Shown: piece by piece, positions 4,733-9,220 of the stretch | How positions within the stretch are numbered: the first letter of the stretch is position 1 | Layout: each line of letters begins with the position of its first letter | Assembly: GCA_036563895.1 (NCBI GenBank) | Contig: DATCLN010000129.1 | Span: forward strand, 1-9,220 | Reading direction: 5' to 3' | Length of the DNA: 9,220 nucleotides | Origin: ZCTH02-B3 sp036563895 | Lineage (GTDB): Bacteria; Bacillota; Bacilli; Paenibacillales; Paenibacillaceae | Program-made: the position numbers and the translations under genes | The notes under the pieces: model-generated | Database searches by the model: none | Seen by the model: the letters and a program-made list of their open reading frames with translations, nothing else | Told to the model about the DNA's origin: nothing

Positions 4733-6859
4733 TCAGCCTCCCCACAAGCGCCGCAGCCGGTTCCACCAGGCGGACGGCCCGCGGCTTTCTTTTTCTCCGC
4801 CGATTTCTTCCGACACGGTCCCGCCGTGCACCGGGCAGTGTTCCACCGGTTCGGTTCCGGCCAGGAACGGTTCCAGGACCTGTTCCGGACAATCCGGCGC
4901 GGCGAGCAGGCCGGTGCGCGGATCCACGTTGGCGCGCACCACGCCTTCCGGCACCGGAAACGGGCGCGGCGGCACGCCTTCCAGGGCGCTTTCCAGGAAG
5001 GCCGCGAAGATCGGCGCCGCCCGGTGGGCTTCCGTTGCCGTAACGGATCGGCCGCGGTCGTGGCCGACCCAAACGGCGGCCGCCAGATCCGGCGTGTACC
5101 CGACAAACCAGGCGTCGGAGGCGGTGGTGCCCGATTTCCCGGCGACGGGCCGGTGCAGCATGTGGCGAATCCGGTGCGCCGTGCCGCCCCGTTCAAACAC
5201 GCTGGTCAAAAGATCGGTCACCACGTAGGCGAGCGCCGGGGAAACGGCCTGCTCGCGGCGGGGGGCCGCCTCGTACAGCACGTTCCCTTTGCGGTCCTCG
5301 ATGCGCAGCACGGCCACCGGCTCGACGCGCACGCCTCCGTTCGCAAATACGGCGTATGCGGACGCCAACTCCAGCGGGCTGACCGGAAAGGTGCCGAGTG
5401 CCAGGGAAGGCACCGCCCCGAGGGGGGAAGTGATGCCCAGCCGTCTGGCCATGTCGATCACCGCCTCCGGCCCCGTCTGCATGATGGTGTGGACGGCGTA
5501 GATGTTGTCGGAGGCCCGGATCGCCTGCCGCAGCGTGATTTCCTCGCGAAAATAGCGGTTGTTGTGGTTGCCGGGCCGGTAGACTTTCCGGCCGTTGTCG
5601 TAGTAAAAGAGGGTGGGTTCGCTCCGGAAACGGGTGGCGGCGGTCACCGCCCCCTGTTCCAGGGCGGCCGCGTACAGCACCGGCTTGAAGGACGAACCCG
5701 GCTGCCGGGCGGCGGCGAACACCCGGTTGAACGGGTTGCGCAGGTAATCGTGCCCGCCGACCATGGCCTTGATGTGCCCGCTGTGCGGCTCGATGGCCAC
5801 CAGGGCCGCCTGCAGCAGCGAGTCTTCCGGAATGCGGGAGGCGACGGCTTCCTCCGCGGCCCGCTGCATCCGCATGTCCAGCGTGGTCCGGATGACATAC
5901 CCGCCTTCGGAAAGCCGGCTTTCGTCGATGCCGAGCTTTTCCGCCGCCACCCGCCTGACGTAGTCGACAAAATAGGGCGCCGCCGTTCCGCGGCCTTCCG
6001 GGAGCGGTCGCACCTCCACCGGTTCCCGCATCGCCCGCCGGGCTTCTTCCCGTGTAATGTCTCCGTTCTGCACCATGGCTTCCAGCACGAGCCGCTGTCT
6101 GGCCTTCGCCCGTTCGGGGTGCAGATGGGGCGAATAGTATCCCGGCCCCTTCGGAATGCCCGCCAGCAGGGCGCTTTCTGCCAGGGTGAGCTCGCCGGCG
6201 GATTTGCCGAAATACAGGCGCGCCGCCGCTTCCGCACCGTACGCGCCGTGCCCGTAATAGATCTGGTTCAGGTACATTTCGAGGATTTCGTCTTTCGAAT
6301 AGCGCCGCTCCAGCTGGACGGCGTACCACATTTCCCGCAGCTTGCGCGACCAGGTCCGCTCGTGGGACAAAAACAGATTGCGCGCGAGCTGCTGCGTGAG
6401 GGTGCTGGCGCCCTGCTCCTTCGACATGTGGCGCACGTTGACCAGCGCCGCCCGCGCCAGGCCGCGCGGATCGATGGCGCCGTGGCGGTAGAAGCGCCGG
6501 TCTTCCACGGCGAGGGTCGCTTTCACCAGCCACGGCGAGATGTCCCTGAGCGCCACCGTCTGCCGGTTGACGCCGCCCTGCAGGGAAGCAATGGTGTTGC
6601 CGCCGGCATCCAGCACGAGGGTCGACTGGGGCATGGAGACGGCCGGCAGCGCGTCGTCCCGCAGCGAAAACGCAATGCCTGCCGCGGCCGCCAGCAGCAT
6701 GGTCGCCGCGGCCAGACCCAGCCAGCCCAGCGTACGCCCCGCCGCGGCCAGACGGCGCAAGGCCCGGCGCGGGGTCCTGTGCGGGCTCCGGGAACCCGTC
6801 GTCCGCGTTGGCCCGGCAAGTCTCCCCTTTTCCCGGGAATTGGCCGAACGTCGGTTCAC
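4733..6859 (-). CDS. pbpG: Class A penicillin-binding protein PbpG (glycosyltransferase + transpeptidase, 708 aa)
   Basis: A bifunctional peptidoglycan synthase in the cytoplasmic membrane. I favour GTG 6859 because AGAAGGGAAG precedes it at good spacing. ATG 6880 (7 residues longer) has no ribosome site. There is a basic cytoplasmic tail of about 43 residues, one membrane helix (about 44-65), then a GT51 transglycosylase domain with catalytic Glu119 in EDRRFYRHG, GASTLTQQLARN (151-162) and the ERRYSKDEILEMYLNQIYYG block (184-203). The transpeptidase domain has SSFK (Ser389, Lys392), SDN (450-452) and KSGTT (575-579). The C-terminal part contains two cysteines (657 and 675) that could form a disulfide. 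In B. subtilis pbpG (ywhE) is a forespore-expressed sporulation PBP acting with PbpF. The sigma-G type promoter seen here fits that. It is convergent with ywhD and divergent from speE. Confidence 0.95.
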   Translation of the reverse strand: MNRRSANSREKGRLAGPTRTTGSRSPHRTPRRALRRLAAAGRTLGWLGLAAATMLLAAAAGIAFSLRDDALPAVSMPQSTLVLDAGGNTIASLQGGVNRQTVALRDISPWLVKATLAVEDRRFYRHGAIDPRGLARAALVNVRHMSKEQGASTLTQQLARNLFLSHERTWSRKLREMWYAVQLERRYSKDEILEMYLNQIYYGHGAYGAEAAARLYFGKSAGELTLAESALLAGIPKGPGYYSPHLHPERAKARQRLVLEAMVQNGDITREEARRAMREPVEVRPLPEGRGTAAPYFVDYVRRVAAEKLGIDESRLSEGGYVIRTTLDMRMQRAAEEAVASRIPEDSLLQAALVAIEPHSGHIKAMVGGHDYLRNPFNRVFAAARQPGSSFKPVLYAAALEQGAVTAATRFRSEPTLFYYDNGRKVYRPGNHNNRYFREEITLRQAIRASDNIYAVHTIMQTGPEAVIDMARRLGITSPLGAVPSLALGTFPVSPLELASAYAVFANGGVRVEPVAVLRIEDRKGNVLYEAAPRREQAVSPALAYVVTDLLTSVFERGGTAHRIRHMLHRPVAGKSGTTASDAWFVGYTPDLAAAVWVGHDRGRSVTATEAHRAAPIFAAFLESALEGVPPRPFPVPEGVVRANVDPRTGLLAAPDCPEQVLEPFLAGTEPVEHCPVHGGTVSEEIGGEKESRGPSAWWNRLRRLWGG

Positions 6860-6918
6860 CGCTGCTTCCCTTCTTTCCATCCTGATCGGGTTTTAAGCCG
6901 CCACTGGCGATCATCCCC

Positions 6919-6948
6919 TAGTATGGAAGAATGTACCTTGTCGTATGC
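6919..6948 (-). promoter_or_regulatory. Candidate sigma-G (forespore) promoter of pbpG
   Basis: The minus strand reads GCATA (6948-6944), exactly 18 nt, then CATACTA (6925-6919). This fits the sigma-G consensus GHATR-N18-CATNHTA at every defined position. Transcription would start near 6912, giving a leader of 32-53 nt to the possible starts. The sigma-F pattern (GG at the -10 upstream edge) is not met. Expression of pbpG in the forespore is known in B. subtilis; use of this site here is inference. Confidence 0.65.
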
Positions 6949-6966
6949 GGGCCGGGGGGCGTTCGG

Positions 6967-6994
6967 TTGCTTTTTGGCAGGGTTACAATATAAT
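6967..6994 (+). promoter_or_regulatory. Sigma-A type promoter of the speE-speB operon
   Basis: TTGCTT (6967-6972), 16 nt, then TATAAT (6989-6994). The -10 is embedded in three overlapping -10-like hexamers: TACAAT at 6984-6989, TATAAT at 6989-6994 and TACAAT at 6994-6999. The predicted start is near 7001, about 40 nt before the speE GTG. Confidence 0.7.
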
Positions 6995-7001
6995 ACAATT
7001 T

Positions 7002-7013
7002 GTTGAATTCAAC
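7002..7013 (+). promoter_or_regulatory. 12-bp perfect palindrome near the predicted speE transcription start
   Basis: GTTGAATTCAAC is a perfect palindrome directly downstream of the -10, where a bound repressor would block transcription. The half GTTGAATT recurs at 8983-8990 over the -35 of the argS promoter. It lacks the central spacer expected of an ArgR/AhrC arginine box. The operator role is inference. Confidence 0.4.
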
Positions 7014-7040
7014 GCGAGGAAAGAAAAGAGGTGTCGGTCC

Positions 7041-7880
7041 GTGGGCATCGCGGAACTGTGGTTTACCGAGAAGCAGACGCCGAATCTGGCCCTCTCGACC
7101 AAAATCAAGCGCATTTACGTCCAGGAAAAAACCGAGATCCAGGAACTGGCCATGGTCGAGACCGAGGCGTTCGGCAACATGCTGATTCTGGACGGCATCA
7201 TCATGACCACGGAGCGGGACGAGTTCGTCTACCATGAGATGATGGCCCATCCCGCGCTGGTCACCCATCCGAATCCGGAGCAGGTGCTGGTGGTCGGCGG
7301 GGGCGACGGGGGCGTCATCCGCGAGATCCTGAAGCACCCCAAGGTGAAGAAGGCGACCCTGGTCGACATCGACGGCAAGGTGATCGAATACTCGAAAAAA
7401 TATTTGCCGACGATCGCCTGCAAGCTGGACGACCCGCGGGTCGAGGTCCTCGTGAAGGACGGCTTCCTGCACATCCACGAAAGCAAAGACCTTTACGATG
7501 TCATCCTGGCGGACACCACGGACCCGATCGGGCAGGCGGCCCGGCTGTTCACACGGGGATTTTACCACGGCATTTACGAAGCGCTCCGGGAAGACGGCCT
7601 GTTCGTGGCGCAGACGGAGGACCCGTGGTTCAACGCCGAGCTCATCGCCAGAATCCACCGGGACGTCAAGGACGCCTTCCCGATCGTGCGCCATTTCTGG
7701 GCCAACGTGCCGACCTATCCGACCGGCATGTGGACGTTCACCATGGGGAGCAAAAAGTACGATCCGCTGGAAGTGGACATCTCCAAGATTCCGGACCTGG
7801 ACACCAAATACTACACTCCCCAGATCCATCAGGCGGCATTCGTGCTGCCGAAGTTCGTCGCCGACATCGTGAAGGATTGA
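7041..7880 (+). CDS. speE: Spermidine synthase SpeE (279 aa)
   Basis: It transfers the aminopropyl group of decarboxylated S-adenosylmethionine to putrescine, giving spermidine and methylthioadenosine in the cytoplasm. I chose GTG 7041 because AAAAGAGG lies 9 nt upstream and the protein then begins close to B. subtilis SpeE (..ELWFTEKQT). The length is typical. Visible motifs are VYHE (63-66), the glycine-rich cofactor loop VVGGGDGG (84-91) with VDIDGKVIEYSKK (108-120), and DTTDPIG (158-164), which holds the catalytic Asp region. The C-terminal block is PTYPTGMWTFTMGSKKYDP. Nothing is missing. It is followed 46 nt later by speB with no terminator between, so the pair forms one operon. SpeB makes the putrescine that SpeE uses. 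Confidence 0.97.
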   Translation: MGIAELWFTEKQTPNLALSTKIKRIYVQEKTEIQELAMVETEAFGNMLILDGIIMTTERDEFVYHEMMAHPALVTHPNPEQVLVVGGGDGGVIREILKHPKVKKATLVDIDGKVIEYSKKYLPTIACKLDDPRVEVLVKDGFLHIHESKDLYDVILADTTDPIGQAARLFTRGFYHGIYEALREDGLFVAQTEDPWFNAELIARIHRDVKDAFPIVRHFWANVPTYPTGMWTFTMGSKKYDPLEVDISKIPDLDTKYYTPQIHQAAFVLPKFVADIVKD

Positions 7881-7926
7881 CGCGCCGGCCGGGACCTGCT
7901 CGGCGGGAGAAGGGAGGAAGCGTGTG

Positions 7927-8796
7927 ATGCGGCTGGACCAGCGGTATTCGGGCAACGTGTTTCTGCTCAGTTCCGACGACTACGACGGAGCGCGGGCCGT
8001 CATCTTCGGCATGCCGATGGATTTTACCGTTTCGTTCCGCCCCGGTTCCCGCTTCGGCCCGGCCCGCATCCGCGAAATGTCCGTCGGGCTGGAGGAATAC
8101 AGCCCGTATCTCGACCGGTCGCTGGAGGACATCCGCTATTTCGACGCGGGCGATCTTCTCCTGCCCTTCGGCAACGCGGCGCGCAGCCTGGACATCATCG
8201 GAGACTACGCGCGCCGGCTGTTTGCCGACGGCAAGCTCCCCGTGGGCCTCGGCGGCGAGCATCTTGTGTCGTGGCCGATCATCCGCGAGGCGCACGCGGC
8301 CTGGCCGGATCTGGCCGTGCTGCACATCGACGCCCACGCCGACCTGCGGGAGCAGTACGAAGGAGAGCCGCTTTCCCACGCCACGCCGCTGCGCAAAGTG
8401 GCCGAACTCATCGGCGGCGGGAACGTCTATCAGTTCGGCATCCGCTCCGGTTCGCGGGAAGAGTGGGCCTACGGGAAGGCGAATACCCGCTTTTATCCGT
8501 TCGAAGTGCTGGAACCGCTGAAAAAGGTGCTGCCCGAACTGGCCGGCCGGCCCGTGTACGTCACCGTCGACATCGACGTGCTCGACCCCTCGTGCGCTCC
8601 GGGCACCGGCACCGCGGAAGCCGGCGGCATCACCTTCGCCGAACTGCTGGCGGCGATTCACGCCATCGCCCGCTCCGATGCTCGCGTCGTCGGCTGCGAC
8701 CTGGTGGAAGTGGCGCCGGCTTACGATCCCACGGAGCAGACGCCCATCGCGGCGGCCAAGCTGGTGCGGGAGATGCTGCTCGGTTTTGTGAAGTGA
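7927..8796 (+). CDS. speB: Agmatinase SpeB (289 aa)
   Basis: It hydrolyses agmatine to putrescine and urea, the step before spermidine synthase. The ATG at 7927 has GGAGG 9 nt upstream and gives a start matching the Bacillus protein (MR.D..YSG). A GTG directly before it (7924) is the alternative. It belongs to the ureohydrolase (arginase/agmatinase) family, with the two-manganese site visible as GGEH (His112), DAHAD (Asp135, His137, Asp139) and DIDVLDP (Asp215, Asp217). His151 in LSHATP and Glu261 in LVEVAP are the expected substrate-side residues. The length is full. It is the second gene of the speE operon and is followed 20 bp later by a strong terminator. Agmatine would come from an arginine decarboxylase outside the window. 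Confidence 0.97.
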   Translation: MRLDQRYSGNVFLLSSDDYDGARAVIFGMPMDFTVSFRPGSRFGPARIREMSVGLEEYSPYLDRSLEDIRYFDAGDLLLPFGNAARSLDIIGDYARRLFADGKLPVGLGGEHLVSWPIIREAHAAWPDLAVLHIDAHADLREQYEGEPLSHATPLRKVAELIGGGNVYQFGIRSGSREEWAYGKANTRFYPFEVLEPLKKVLPELAGRPVYVTVDIDVLDPSCAPGTGTAEAGGITFAELLAAIHAIARSDARVVGCDLVEVAPAYDPTEQTPIAAAKLVREMLLGFVK

Positions 8797-8816
8797 CGGA
8801 ATAAAAGGCCATACCC

Positions 8817-8854
8817 AAATGCGGACGGCCCGTGCGGGCGCGTCCGCATTTTTT
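8817..8854 (+). terminator. Intrinsic terminator of the speE-speB operon
   Basis: AAATGCGGACG (8817-8827) pairs with CGTCCGCATTT (8841-8851). The upper stem is GCCC (8828-8831) with GGGC (8836-8839), with one bulged base and a 4-nt loop. A T6 run follows at 8849-8854. It begins 20 bp after the speB stop. Confidence 0.93.
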
Positions 8855-8857
8855 GCA

Positions 8858-8960
8858 CCCAACGTCCTCCGCATCCACCATTGGGCGAAACGCGGGGGGC
8901 CGGCAGAACCTCCGGAACGATCCGTTGCCGGGTACACAGGCCTGCGGGAACGCAGGCTTG
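8858..8960. other. Non-coding stretch with three hairpins between speB and argS
   Basis: Between the speB terminator and the argS promoter I find no gene but three inverted repeats in series: CCCAA/TTGGG (8858-8862, 8881-8885); CCGGCA/TGCCGG (8900-8905, 8926-8931) with an inner CGGA/TCCG; and a 10-bp stem with one wobble around a GGAA tetraloop (8937-8946, 8951-8960). No U-tract follows and no T-box sequence (GGTGGNACCGCG) is present. It lies upstream of the argS promoter, so it would not be part of that transcript. Confidence 0.4.
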
Positions 8961-8983
8961 ATCCGCCTGATTGCCGCGCATCG

Positions 8984-9012
8984 TTGAATTTGCCCGAAAA
9001 CCTGTATATAGT
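8984..9012 (+). promoter_or_regulatory. Sigma-A promoter of argS
   Basis: TTGAAT (8984-8989), 17 nt, then TATAGT (9007-9012), inside the run TATATAGT. The predicted start is near 9019, giving a leader of about 45 nt. Confidence 0.72.
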
Positions 9013-9059
9013 AAGGAAAAGATGGCATCCGGATCGACTTTTTTGTTTGGAGGACAGGG

Positions 9060-9068
9060 ATGCGATGA
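9060..9068 (+). other. Two-codon mini-ORF (Met-Arg-stop) overlapping the argS start
   Basis: ATG CGA TGA: its stop overlaps the argS start codon (ATG at 9065-9067) as ATGA. GGAGG (9049-9053) is 6 nt before this ATG but 11 nt before the argS ATG, so the mini-ORF has the more usual spacing. The single codon after Met is for arginine, the substrate of ArgS. A regulatory role is inference. Confidence 0.4.
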
Positions 9069-9220
9069 ACGTTTTGGAACGGTTGAACGAGAAGGTGCGC
9101 GAAGCGCTGGCGGAAGCGGCCGTGAAGGCGGGCATCGCCGCCTCGCGGGAAGAACTCCCGCCATTTGTCGTGGAAGCGCCGAAGGAGAAGGCCCATGGCG
9201 ACCTTGCGACGAATCTGGCG
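9065..9220 (+). CDS. argS: Arginyl-tRNA synthetase, N-terminal end (partial, runs off the right edge)
   Basis: It attaches arginine to tRNA-Arg in the cytoplasm. Only the first 52 residues are in the window: a helical start (NVLERLNEKVREALAEA), then FVVEAPKEKAHGDLATNLA, which matches the N-terminal additional domain of ArgS (typical P.....HGD.ATN.A). The class I HIGH and KMSK motifs lie beyond the edge. The ATG at 9065 is the first usable start, because the ATG at 9060 stops after two codons. It has its own promoter and is set apart from speE-speB by a terminator. In Bacillus the small gene ywiB (DUF1934) commonly precedes argS. None is present here. Confidence 0.93.
   Translation, partial: MNVLERLNEKVREALAEAAVKAGIAASREELPPFVVEAPKEKAHGDLATNLA

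Noticed and set aside
4755..4796. AGCCG/CGGCT pair followed by a T-rich run as a ywhD terminator inside pbpG
   Set aside because: The stem is only 5 bp with a 22-nt loop, and the T-rich run encodes KE residues on the other strand.
4724..7006. A 760-codon open frame on the plus strand
   Set aside because: It lies over pbpG in antisense, has no recognisable domains and no ribosome site. It is a shadow of GC-rich coding DNA.
7002..7013. ArgR/AhrC arginine box at the speE palindrome
   Set aside because: The known box has two TGAAT-type halves separated by several A/T bases. Here the halves abut, so the match is only partial.
8855..9064. T-box leader for argS
   Set aside because: No GGTGGNACCGCG antiterminator sequence and no specifier loop could be found on the plus strand.
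7738..9135. A 465-codon open frame on the minus strand over speE, speB and argS
   Set aside because: The plus-strand genes are certain, and the frame also crosses a terminator and a promoter.

Overview
The window looks like a chromosomal segment of a GC-rich, spore-forming Bacillota, most likely of the Paenibacillaceae type. The grounds are the near-Bacillus sequences of SpeE, SpeB, YwhD and PbpG, the Bacillus-like neighbourhood (argS, speB, speE, pbpG, ywhD), strong GGAGG ribosome binding sites with ATG, GTG and TTG starts, a c-di-AMP (ydaO-type) riboswitch, and a forespore-type sigma-G promoter. The genus is inference.

Left edge (1-195, +): the 3' end of a group II intron. It holds the last 38 codons of its reverse transcriptase/maturase, then catalytic domain V and domain VI with a bulged branch-point A. 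It lies tail-to-tail with the next gene, 13 bp past that gene's stop codon.

209-999 (-): a secreted NlpC/P60 cell-wall hydrolase that starts at TTG 832. Its leader is a c-di-AMP riboswitch. A strong terminator at 1096-1131 separates it from the next operon.

1174-4005 (-): a two-gene operon of a secreted M1 zinc metallopeptidase and, 12 nt downstream, a multi-spanning membrane protein of unknown function. It is divergent from ywhD (4196-4699, +), a conserved gene of unknown function.

4733-6859 (-): the class A penicillin-binding protein PbpG, convergent with ywhD, with a candidate sigma-G promoter. Back to back with it is the speE-speB operon (+), which turns decarboxylated SAM plus putrescine into spermidine and agmatine into putrescine. 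It has a sigma-A type promoter, a perfect palindrome near the predicted start point and a strong terminator. The right edge holds the first 52 codons of argS, behind its own promoter and a two-codon Met-Arg mini-ORF that overlaps the argS start.

Themes: cell-wall remodelling (NlpC/P60, PbpG), second-messenger control of a wall hydrolase, polyamine synthesis, and an intron insertion. I see no clearly new multi-gene system. The least described parts are the M1 peptidase/membrane-protein pair, the translation-level design of the riboswitch, and the argS mini-ORF.
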